The notes below the pieces were generated by a model. The model saw only the letters and a list, made by a program, of their open reading frames with translations. It had not been told where the DNA came from and ran no database searches. The position numbers and the translations under genes were made by a program. A DNA stretch of 6,102 nucleotides from an uncultured Fibrobacterota bacterium (lineage in GTDB: Bacteria; Fibrobacterota; Chitinivibrionia; Chitinivibrionales; CAIOZP01), in NCBI GenBank assembly GCA_903862805.1, contig CAIOZP010000669.1:1-6102 (forward strand), given 5' to 3'. Of the stretch, positions 1 through 6,102 are shown one piece after another. Every line of letters starts with the position of its first letter. Position 1 is the stretch's first letter.

Positions 1-518
1 CAATTGTGAAAAACGTTTTGAAAATTCTTGGCTCGCCGCCTTATACGACGGTTGACTGGCAGGAACAGAACAGTTCGCTTTTCCAATGGATGAAACTCGA
101 GAAGCTCGTTATTTTCTTGGTGATCTCAATGATCATGGTTGTGGCCGCTTTCAACATTGTGAGCTCGCTTATCATGATGATTGAAGTGAAGCGCCGTGAG
201 ATTGGAATCCTGATGAGCATGGGGCTTGATCAGAAAGGCGTGATGAGAATTTTCCTGATCAACGGAACACTGGCCGGACTTATCGGATCGTCAGCTGGAA
301 TTCTTCTTGGCCTTGGGCTGTGTGCGATTCAGCTTCATTGGCACCTTATTCCATTGCCGGGTGATATTTATTTCATCGATCATCTGCCGGTAAAAATTCT
401 TCCGGTCGATATTGCTGCAGTGTTTGTAGTGACCAATGTCATCTGCTTTTTCATGTCGCTCATTCCTGCATGGAAGGCGAGCAAAATGCTTCCAGCGGAG
501 TCGATGCGCTATGAGTGA
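1..518 (+). CDS. LolC/LolE-type lipoprotein-releasing ABC permease, C-terminal part (5' truncated)
   Basis: The reading frame is open to the left edge (first whole codon at 3) and stops with TGA at 516-518, giving about 171 residues of the C-terminal end. The GTG at 6 is in frame but is not a credible start, because the visible part is only the last third of a normal permease of about 400 residues. Visible features are a first hydrophobic helix at about bases 105-179, then the charged cytoplasmic stretch KRREIGILMSMG (from about 189), which is the typical FtsX/MacB-fold coupling segment. A long glycine-rich second helix follows (about 240-341), then a third (about 396-470), and the end is PAESMRYE, the usual P-x-E-x-(L/M)-RYE finish of this family. 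In the family it works with LolD to release lipoproteins from the inner membrane. It overlaps lolD by 8 nt. LolC versus LolE, or another FtsX-fold exporter such as a MacB-type permease, cannot be told apart from this part alone. Confidence 0.85.
   Translation, partial: IVKNVLKILGSPPYTTVDWQEQNSSLFQWMKLEKLVIFLVISMIMVVAAFNIVSSLIMMIEVKRREIGILMSMGLDQKGVMRIFLINGTLAGLIGSSAGILLGLGLCAIQLHWHLIPLPGDIYFIDHLPVKILPVDIAAVFVVTNVICFFMSLIPAWKASKMLPAESMRYE
497..500 (+). promoter_or_regulatory. Ribosome binding site for lolD
   Basis: GGAG lies inside the last codons of the upstream permease gene, 10 nt before ATG 511. It favours 511 over the in-frame ATGs at 436 and 520. The permease stop (516-518) lies just past this start, an arrangement that suggests translational coupling. 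Confidence 0.55.
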
Positions 519-1188
519 AATGCTGAACATATCGAATCTGCGCAAGACATTTGTTGATGACTCAGGGCCGTTTGACGTGTTGAAGAACGCGAGTCTCTCA
601 ATTGACAAAGGTGAAATGGTAGCGCTGGTCGGTCAGTCAGGTGCGGGCAAGACCACGTTGCTTCAGATCATTGGCGGGCTTGATCGTTCAAATGAAGGAA
701 AGATCGTTGTAGAAGGCCGCGAACTCAACTCGATGTCGCCTGCTGAACTCGCCGAATTTCGATGTCGCCGTCTCGGTTTTGTTTTTCAATTTCATCATCT
801 GTTGCCGGACTTCACAGCAATAGAAAATGTTTGCATACCAGGGATGATCGCCGGTGCGAAACGCTCCGAATGCGACAAGCGCGCCAAGGAACTGCTTGAC
901 ATAATGGGACTCTCGCACCGCTTTACACATTTCCCTTCCGAGCTTTCCGGCGGCGAACGTCAGCGCGTTGCCTTGGCTCGTGCGCTTTACAACAATACGG
1001 CGCTCGTTCTTGCCGACGAACCAACAGGCAACCTCGATTCAGGCAACAGTCTTGCGCTGATCGAGCTTTTCAAAAAGCTCAACAAGGAACTGTCGCAAAC
1101 TTTTCTTGTGGCGACGCACAACGAACATTTCACAAGCCGCCTCGGGCGTGCGGTATTCATCGAAGACGGCTTAATCAAACAGGAATAA
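511..1188 (+). CDS. lolD: LolD-type ABC transporter ATPase (lipoprotein release)
   Basis: This is a complete 225-residue ABC ATPase, the usual size for LolD. Walker A is GQSGAGKT (residues 41-48). The Q-loop lies in FVFQFHHLLPDFTAIENV (Q93), the signature is LSGGERQ (145-151), Walker B is LVLADEP (165-171) with catalytic E170, followed by the D-loop GNLDS, and the switch histidine is H203 in VATHN. QFHHLLPDFTAIENV is close to the LolD consensus and separates it from generic ABC proteins, although MacB/FtsE-like relatives share much of it. ATP hydrolysis would drive the partner permease whose gene overlaps it upstream. The start at 511 is chosen because GGAG at 497-500 lies 10 nt upstream and the protein then begins at the normal point (MSEMLNISNLRK). 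An ATG at 520 is also in frame but sits 19 nt from that site. An upstream in-frame ATG at 436 would add 25 residues overlapping the permease and is not supported. Confidence 0.93.
   Translation: MSEMLNISNLRKTFVDDSGPFDVLKNASLSIDKGEMVALVGQSGAGKTTLLQIIGGLDRSNEGKIVVEGRELNSMSPAELAEFRCRRLGFVFQFHHLLPDFTAIENVCIPGMIAGAKRSECDKRAKELLDIMGLSHRFTHFPSELSGGERQRVALARALYNNTALVLADEPTGNLDSGNSLALIELFKKLNKELSQTFLVATHNEHFTSRLGRAVFIEDGLIKQE
1181..1185 (+). promoter_or_regulatory. Ribosome binding site for mcsA
   Basis: AGGAA overlaps the final codons of lolD and ends 6 nt before ATG 1192. It fixes the mcsA start, and its place within lolD argues for translation from the same transcript. Confidence 0.6.
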
Positions 1189-1191
1189 ATC

Positions 1192-1698
1192 ATGGTCAAC
1201 TGCGAAGAGTGCGGGCACAACATGGCCAGTGTTCATCTTACAAAAATTGAAAACAACGAAGTCACGGCGGTTCACTTGTGCGAAGAATGCGCAAAGGGAA
1301 AAGGCATTTCGATTGCGATTGATCCCGAGAAGTTCGGACTCGCTTCGATGCCGATTCCCATGCAGCAGGCCATTGCTGCAATGCAACCACAGGCACCATC
1401 GAAACCGGTTCTCGTTTGTCAATCATGTGGAACAAATCAGGATGAATTCGACAAGACCGGCCGCCTCGGATGCGCTTCGTGCTACGGTGCGTTCCGCGAG
1501 CAGATCGACAAGATTCAGCTTCGTTTTTCCGACACACTCGCCTACAAAGGCAAGATGTATTCGCGCGGAACATGTTCGGAAGACGAGACTTTTTTGCGCG
1601 AGGAACTTTGCCGTGCCGTCAAGGGCGAGAACTTCGAACTTGCGGCTTCGATCCGTGATCGCATCAAGCGCATTGCCCGCAATCCGGAGGCGAACTGA
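1192..1698 (+). CDS. mcsA: McsA, zinc-finger/UVR-motif activator of protein arginine kinase
   Basis: This is a complete 168-residue protein. Four CxxC pairs are visible: C4/C7, C30/C33 (HLCEECAKG), C76/C79 (VCQSCGTN) and C94/C97 (GCASCYGAF), which should bind two zinc ions in the McsA manner. The C-terminus (about residues 131-162, from DETFLREELCRAV to IRDRIKRIA) matches a UVR (UvrB/UvrC) motif and should form a helical hairpin. Order, cysteine spacing and length fit McsA, which in Bacillus binds and activates the McsB kinase and helps couple it to ClpC. The immediate downstream neighbour is mcsB, confirming the assignment. The gene starts 3 nt after the lolD stop with AGGAA placed correctly, and its TGA stop shares one base with the mcsB start. 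There is no ctsR upstream, unlike the classical operon. An isolated protein of this type is often annotated only as UvrB/UvrC motif-containing protein; the mcsB neighbour makes McsA much more likely. Confidence 0.9.
   Translation: MVNCEECGHNMASVHLTKIENNEVTAVHLCEECAKGKGISIAIDPEKFGLASMPIPMQQAIAAMQPQAPSKPVLVCQSCGTNQDEFDKTGRLGCASCYGAFREQIDKIQLRFSDTLAYKGKMYSRGTCSEDETFLREELCRAVKGENFELAASIRDRIKRIARNPEAN
1686..1690 (+). promoter_or_regulatory. Ribosome binding site for mcsB
   Basis: GGAGG, the strongest Shine-Dalgarno sequence in the window, lies in the last codons of mcsA, 7 nt before ATG 1698. Together with the TGATG stop/start overlap it supports coupled synthesis of activator and kinase. Confidence 0.75.
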
Positions 1699-2741
1699 TG
1701 ATTCCGGCGAGTGTTCTTCCGGCATGGCTTTCTGGAACCGATCCTGAGCAGATCGTCGTTTCGTCGCGCATTCGTTTGGCTCGTAATCTCGCTTCGCATT
1801 TCTTCCCTGACCGCTCAATACCTGCAGAGCGCATGCGCGTTTTTTCGGAGATCTCATCTGCTGCGGCGAGCCTTCCAGCATTTGCTGAAATGACTTGTTG
1901 CAACATGGTCGATCTGAGCGCGCAGAGGCGTCAGCTTCTTCTCGAACGTCGTGCCGCAAGCCGCAAACTTGTCGAAGGTAGCGGCGACCGTGGAACCATT
2001 TCAACCGACAACGCCGCGCTTTCTCTTCTTGTCAACGAAGAGGATCACATCCGTATTCAGGCGATTGGCCCCGGCCTATGTGCGCTTGACTTATGGGAAC
2101 ACGCCGATAATGCCGACACCGAACTTGGCGACAAACTCGAATATGCTTTCGAACCGTCGCGCGGATTTCTTACAAGTTGCCCTACCAATGCTGGTACCGG
2201 ACTTCGCGCATCGTTTCTCATGCATCTGCCTGCGCTTGCTCTCACAGGTGCGCTCGATCAGGTGCTTGCAGGGGCGGGTCAGCTCGGCTTTGCTGTGCGC
2301 GGATTTTTCGGCGAAGGAAGTGATGCCGTTGGACATTATTTCCAGATTTCAAACCGCGCCGGATGCGGAATGAGCGAAGACGATTTCATTCATGAAACGG
2401 CTTTGCTTGCATCCAGAATGACCGACTACGAACGTTCAGCACGAACCAAACTTTTCAATGATGCTGGTGAAGAACTCGCCGAAAAAGTCTGGCGAAGCAT
2501 CGGGATTCTGCTTTATGCAAGGTCGTTGACACTGCGCGAATTCCTTTCGCTCTCATCATGTTTGAGACTCGGAGTCGCTGCCGGAATCGTGCCCGATCTA
2601 ACTGTCGAATTTCTAAACCGACTGATGCTCTCATCATTTCCGGCTCATCTCGAACTCGCGGCAGGCGAGAGCTTTTCATCAGAAAATGCAGATCGCGTCC
2701 GCGCCGCAATGATCAGCAAAGCCCTCTCGGAAATAATCTGA
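1698..2741 (+). CDS. mcsB: McsB protein arginine kinase
   Basis: This is a complete 347-residue kinase of the phosphagen (guanidino) kinase superfamily, slightly shorter than Bacillus McsB (363 residues as recalled). McsB transfers phosphate from ATP to arginine side chains in proteins; in Bacillus the mark sends proteins to ClpCP. Diagnostic blocks in order are VVSSRIRLARNL (residues 20-31, nucleotide site), VNEEDHIRIQ (112-121, containing the catalytic glutamates), RGFLTSCPTNAGTGLRAS (155-172, with active-site-region C161) and GFFGEGSDAVGHYFQISN (202-219). The NEEDH and TSCPTN blocks are those of bacterial McsB rather than of small-molecule creatine or arginine kinases. All expected catalytic blocks are intact. 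At the C-terminus, the place of the phospho-arginine-binding RDxxRA motif reads ADRVRA (331-336), so its first arginine is missing. The start overlaps the mcsA stop (TGATG) behind a GGAGG site. No clpC or ctsR is present in the window, so the target protease and regulation are unknown here. Confidence 0.94.
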   Translation: MIPASVLPAWLSGTDPEQIVVSSRIRLARNLASHFFPDRSIPAERMRVFSEISSAAASLPAFAEMTCCNMVDLSAQRRQLLLERRAASRKLVEGSGDRGTISTDNAALSLLVNEEDHIRIQAIGPGLCALDLWEHADNADTELGDKLEYAFEPSRGFLTSCPTNAGTGLRASFLMHLPALALTGALDQVLAGAGQLGFAVRGFFGEGSDAVGHYFQISNRAGCGMSEDDFIHETALLASRMTDYERSARTKLFNDAGEELAEKVWRSIGILLYARSLTLREFLSLSSCLRLGVAAGIVPDLTVEFLNRLMLSSFPAHLELAAGESFSSENADRVRAAMISKALSEII

Positions 2742-2751
2742 CGGCCGCCAA

Positions 2752-5700
2752 ATGCGATCACTCGGAATATGCATAGGAGCCTCTTCAGTTCAGTTCGCAC
2801 TTATCGAATCGCTCGATGGGATCACATCTGTTTTGGAGCATGGATCTCTTGTTCACGAAGGGAATCCGTCTGATGTCTTCCTTGACACAATGCGAAAGTA
2901 TTCTGTTGGTTCCGATAGAGTTGCAGTAACCGGCCGTGACTTTGTTAAGTCACTTTCGATCAAATCAATTTCTGAACCCGAAGCCGTTGAACATGCGGCC
3001 CAATTCCTTTTTGTCAACAATCGACCAGATGTGATTTTGTCGCTCGGCGGCGAAACTCAACTTGCCTATCGCATAGGAAAATCGGGTGGAATAGAATCGG
3101 TTCATTCTGGCAGCAAGTGCGCATCGGGAACCGGCGAATTTTTTCTGCAGCAGATACGCCGCATGGGAGTTGGGCTCGAAGAAGCTGTATCGCTTGCGAC
3201 CGAGAGTGATCCGTGCCGCATTGCCGGTCGATGCAGTGTGTTCTGCAAAAGCGACTGCACTCATGCGCTAAACAAAGGAGAATCCATCGGCAGCGTTGCC
3301 GCGGGACTCTCTTTGATGATGGGCGACAAGGCATCCGAACTTATGAGCGGTTTGAATGCCGAAGAAATTTTTGTGATCGGCGGATCGTCGCAAAACACTT
3401 CTCTGATTGACATGATGCGAAAGAAATTTCGTGCGGTTGACACTAACGAATACTCGACATGCTTCGAGGCATTGGGTGCAGCTCTTTGGGCTATCGACAA
3501 CGGAGATTCTCTTCCTGTCAACGAAGAGTATTTGTTTGTTGATGATAAGAAACCTCTGTTCGAAATGCACCCACCGCTTTCTTCAGGCTCAACGCTTGTA
3601 ACTTTTCGTGAAGATAAAATCGGCATTGTTGTCGATGGAGACATCTGCGTTGTCGGACTCGACGTTGGTTCGACCACCACCAAAGCGGTGCTTATGCGCA
3701 AACCCGATAATCTCGTTTTGGCATCGTGTTATTTGCGAACAAGCGGCGATCCGGTAGGTGCATCGCGTCGGTGTTATCAGGCACTGCTTGACAAAATCGG
3801 AACTGTTCAAATTGACATAGTGGGAATTGGCGTAACAGGTTCCGGTCGGCGTATTGCGGGTTTGCATGCTTCAACTGGATCGGTGATCAATGAGATCATC
3901 GCTCATGCTGCGGCTGCGGCCTACTACGATCCGGAGGTCGATACGATCTTCGAAATTGGCGGTCAGGATGCGAAGTACACGCATCTGTCAAGCGGCGTTC
4001 CGTCCGACTACGCAATGAACGAGGCGTGCAGCGCGGGCACCGGATCATTTTTGGAAGAAGCCGCGTTCGAGACACTCGGAGTACCAGTAAAGGACATTGG
4101 GGAACGTGCACTTTCGGCAAATGGCGCGCCGGACTTCAACGATCAGTGTGCGGCATTCATCGGCTCCGACATCAAGCGTGCGGTTCAACATGGCATTCCA
4201 ACTAACGACATCCTTGCAGGACTCGTCTATTCGATCTGCCTCAACTATGTCAATCGTGTGAAAGGTTCACGGCCTGTTGGCAAAAAGATTTTCATGCAGG
4301 GTGGTGTTTGTTACAACAAAGCGGTGCCGCTTGCGATGGCTCAGATCGTTGGTGCCGAGATAACTGTTCCACCAGAACCAGGTTTGATGGGCGCATTCGG
4401 CGCAGCACTCGAATCAATCCGACGACTTGACAGATGCGAAGAGCCTCTTGGCAATTTCAACCTCGCCGACCTTGCTATGCGCGATGCAATCACAGAAGAT
4501 CATTTCACCTGTGCCGGTGGTGCAGAAGGCTGTGATCGAGCTTGTCGCATTGCAAGAATACGCATTGCCGGAAAACTCCATGCCTTTGGCGGAGCTTGCG
4601 ACAAGTATTCAACGGACTCGCATTCTGTCAAGGAACATTCTCGGCTCGACTTGGTTGCGCTTCGCACAAAAATGATGTTTGAAGAATTTGGATCAAAGAA
4701 AAAGTTCGGCGAAACTAATCGGCCAAAGATGCGAGTGGGACTTAACCGTGCACTTATTACCTGGTCGCTTTATCCACTTTTCGTTTCTCTGTTTGATAAG
4801 CTCGAGTGCGAAGTGATTTTGTCAAACGAGAGTGATCCCGAAGGCACCGCTACCACCGGCTCATCGTTTTGTATGCCGGTAAAATATGCGCACGGAACCT
4901 TCTTCTCTCTTGTCAAACAGAAGCCTGACGTGATATTTCTGCCTCAGGTAATGCAGTTGCCTGTCGAGAATGTTCCGACCTTCAGCAGGCTTTGCCCGTT
5001 TGTTCAGGGCGAGCCTTATTACATCAAAACAACTTTCCGTGATGAAATTGACAAAGCGGGAATCAGACTTGTCTCGCCAGTTATCAAAACCCAGTTCTCG
5101 TATGAAGATGGCGCCGACGCAGTTGCGGAATCTTTGACTTCATGCGGCTTTGATATTGCATCGGTGAGATCCGCGTGGAACGTGGCATGCAAGGTTCAAC
5201 GGTCTTATGAGGCGCGGCTTCATGAGCTTGGCGCGGCAGCTTTGGAAGTGCTTGCGGCTCATCCCGACAAAATGGGAATCGTGCTTTTCGGCCGGACATA
5301 CAACGCATTTTCGCCCGACATAAACATGAACGTTCCGCGTCGAATTGCGGGTCGTGGCGTGGTCGTGATTCCTGCCGACATGCTTCCATCGAACAAGTAT
5401 CCGGTTGATAAGAAAATGTTCTGGGCATCCGGTCAGCGCATTATGAAAGGCGCGTCGTTTGTTGCGGCTTCCGAAAATCTGTTTGGTGTGTACATAACAA
5501 ATTTTTCATGCGGACCGGATTCGTTTCTGCTTGGATATTTCCGCGAGGCAATGGGCGATCGTCCATCGCTGACTCTTGAGCTCGACGAGCACACCGCCGA
5601 TGCCGGAATCGACACGCGAATCGAAGCGGCACTTGAGATAATGAACCGCTGGCGTGCCATGAAAAAATCTCCGGCCAAGCCAGATACTTTCAAACCGGCG

Positions 5701-6102
5701 ACCTGTGTTTTCCCGTGGGTCGAGACATCGTCCGGCGAGCGTCTGCATGTAAGTGACAAGCGCGTCGAGGTTCTGGTGCCGAGTTTCGGCAGTGATGCGA
5801 GTGCGGCAGTTGCGGCGATGCTTCGCGGCATTGGCGTAAATGCGAAAGCGCTTCCTCCGGCAGATGGAGAAGTTCTTCGCAAAGGTCGGCGCAATACCAC
5901 CTGCAAAGAATGTCTGCCATACATCGTGAACACCGGCGCGTTTTTAACTCACATTGACAAACGCGAAAAAAATTCCATCTCGGTTTTCATGATGGCAACC
6001 GGAGGCGGGCCTTGCAGGCTGGGGCAATATTTCCGAGCCTTCGAAAAGCTGATCGAGAAAAATCAGATACCAGATGCCGCGATGCTGACCATCACCGATC
6101 AG
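2752..6102 (+). CDS. Large acyl-CoA dehydratase activase / HgdB-like fusion protein (3' truncated)
   Basis: One uninterrupted frame runs from ATG 2752 to the right edge: 1117 residues without a stop. Family members with this layout are around 1400 residues as recalled, so the end is missing. Domains: (1) an ASKHA activase-like domain, residues 1-250, with cysteines C123 (KCASGTG) and C161 (GRCSVFC); (2) a second ASKHA domain, about 300-555, with phosphate loop GLDVGSTTTK (302-311), GGQDAK (403-408), cluster cysteines C426 (EACSAGTG) and C466 (DQCAAF), and adenosine motif GGVCYN (517-522); (3) a linker with C587, C594, C598 and C616; (4) a DUF2229/HgdB-like region from about 659, with C707, C748, FGRTYNAF (about 847-854), NFSCGPDS (C920), HTADAGIDTRIEA, TCKECLP (C1051, C1054) and GPCRLGQY (C1088). 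HgdC/BcrA/BadF proteins use ATP to push an electron from a [4Fe-4S] cluster into a dehydratase or reductase; here donor and acceptor-like parts are fused. The substrate is unknown; a double-cubane-cluster reductase role is an alternative. The start is the only ATG after an in-frame TAA at 2734. No clear Shine-Dalgarno precedes it, and the 10-nt gap to mcsB suggests coupling. Confidence 0.9.
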   Translation, partial: MRSLGICIGASSVQFALIESLDGITSVLEHGSLVHEGNPSDVFLDTMRKYSVGSDRVAVTGRDFVKSLSIKSISEPEAVEHAAQFLFVNNRPDVILSLGGETQLAYRIGKSGGIESVHSGSKCASGTGEFFLQQIRRMGVGLEEAVSLATESDPCRIAGRCSVFCKSDCTHALNKGESIGSVAAGLSLMMGDKASELMSGLNAEEIFVIGGSSQNTSLIDMMRKKFRAVDTNEYSTCFEALGAALWAIDNGDSLPVNEEYLFVDDKKPLFEMHPPLSSGSTLVTFREDKIGIVVDGDICVVGLDVGSTTTKAVLMRKPDNLVLASCYLRTSGDPVGASRRCYQALLDKIGTVQIDIVGIGVTGSGRRIAGLHASTGSVINEIIAHAAAAAYYDPEVDTIFEIGGQDAKYTHLSSGVPSDYAMNEACSAGTGSFLEEAAFETLGVPVKDIGERALSANGAPDFNDQCAAFIGSDIKRAVQHGIPTNDILAGLVYSICLNYVNRVKGSRPVGKKIFMQGGVCYNKAVPLAMAQIVGAEITVPPEPGLMGAFGAALESIRRLDRCEEPLGNFNLADLAMRDAITEDHFTCAGGAEGCDRACRIARIRIAGKLHAFGGACDKYSTDSHSVKEHSRLDLVALRTKMMFEEFGSKKKFGETNRPKMRVGLNRALITWSLYPLFVSLFDKLECEVILSNESDPEGTATTGSSFCMPVKYAHGTFFSLVKQKPDVIFLPQVMQLPVENVPTFSRLCPFVQGEPYYIKTTFRDEIDKAGIRLVSPVIKTQFSYEDGADAVAESLTSCGFDIASVRSAWNVACKVQRSYEARLHELGAAALEVLAAHPDKMGIVLFGRTYNAFSPDINMNVPRRIAGRGVVVIPADMLPSNKYPVDKKMFWASGQRIMKGASFVAASENLFGVYITNFSCGPDSFLLGYFREAMGDRPSLTLELDEHTADAGIDTRIEAALEIMNRWRAMKKSPAKPDTFKPATCVFPWVETSSGERLHVSDKRVEVLVPSFGSDASAAVAAMLRGIGVNAKALPPADGEVLRKGRRNTTCKECLPYIVNTGAFLTHIDKREKNSISVFMMATGGGPCRLGQYFRAFEKLIEKNQIPDAAMLTITDQ

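Noticed and set aside
436..510. N-terminal extension of LolD from ATG 436
   Set aside because: The 25 added residues are the out-of-frame reading of the permease gene and do not resemble an ABC ATPase; ATG 511 has a Shine-Dalgarno site and a normal N-terminus.
6..518. GTG at 6 as the start of a small membrane protein of 170 residues
   Set aside because: The frame is open to the window edge and the content is the C-terminal third of a LolC/LolE-type permease, so this is an internal valine codon of a truncated gene.
1229..1747. 172-residue open frame on the plus strand overlapping mcsA
   Set aside because: It is an out-of-frame reading of mcsA, rich in Arg and Ser, with no domain and no ribosome binding site of its own.
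1423..2004. 193-residue open frame on the minus strand across the mcsA-mcsB junction
   Set aside because: It lies opposite two well-supported genes, has no recognisable domain, and its composition is that of an antisense shadow.
2742..2751. Possible terminator or promoter between mcsB and the fusion gene
   Set aside because: The gap is only 10 nt and shows no hairpin with a T-run or promoter-like boxes; read-through is more likely.
4427..4675. 82-residue plus-strand open frame inside the large fusion gene
   Set aside because: It is out of frame with an uninterrupted, conserved-looking coding sequence and has no independent support.
5433..5933. 166-residue minus-strand open frame
   Set aside because: It is antisense to the HgdB-like region, where the plus-strand protein carries family motifs throughout; low-complexity composition typical of a shadow.

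Overview
The window is a densely packed, single-strand (+) gene run with no RNA genes, mobile elements, repeats, CRISPR arrays or gene-free stretches. It holds five protein genes, the first cut by the left edge and the last cut by the right edge. Order: C-terminal part of a LolC/LolE-type (FtsX-fold) lipoprotein-releasing permease; the LolD-type ABC ATPase; McsA (zinc-finger/UVR-motif activator); McsB (protein arginine kinase); and the first 1117 residues of a very large acyl-CoA dehydratase activase/HgdB-like fusion protein. Junctions are an 8-nt overlap, a 3-nt gap, a 1-nt TGATG overlap and a 10-nt gap, so the five genes look like part of one transcript. No internal promoter or terminator is visible.

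The organism cannot be named. A Lol-type lipoprotein export pair points to a bacterium with an outer membrane. The BcrA/BadF/HgdC-HgdB type protein with its many iron-sulfur-type cysteines points to an anaerobe. McsA/McsB is best known from Firmicutes (ctsR-mcsA-mcsB-clpC) but is also known in some diderm phyla. Base composition looks roughly balanced. An anaerobic diderm outside the Proteobacteria (for example a PVC-like or candidate-phylum lineage) fits best; this is inference.

Functionally there are three modules. (1) LolC/E + LolD would extract lipoproteins from the inner membrane for transfer to the outer membrane. (2) McsA + McsB would phosphorylate arginines on proteins, which in Bacillus marks them for ClpCP. 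Here neither ctsR nor clpC lies next to them inside the window. (3) The large fusion carries two tandem ASKHA ATPase-like domains, a four-cysteine linker, and a DUF2229/HgdB-like region, so an ATP-driven low-potential electron donor and its acceptor appear to share one chain. Nothing in the sequence shows that the three modules act together; shared transcription is the only visible link.

Most notable details: the N-terminal ASKHA domain of the fusion has lost key nucleotide-site residues while keeping its cluster cysteines; the McsB C-terminal phospho-arginine-binding motif lacks its first arginine; and mcsAB sits in a lol operon rather than with ctsR/clpC.
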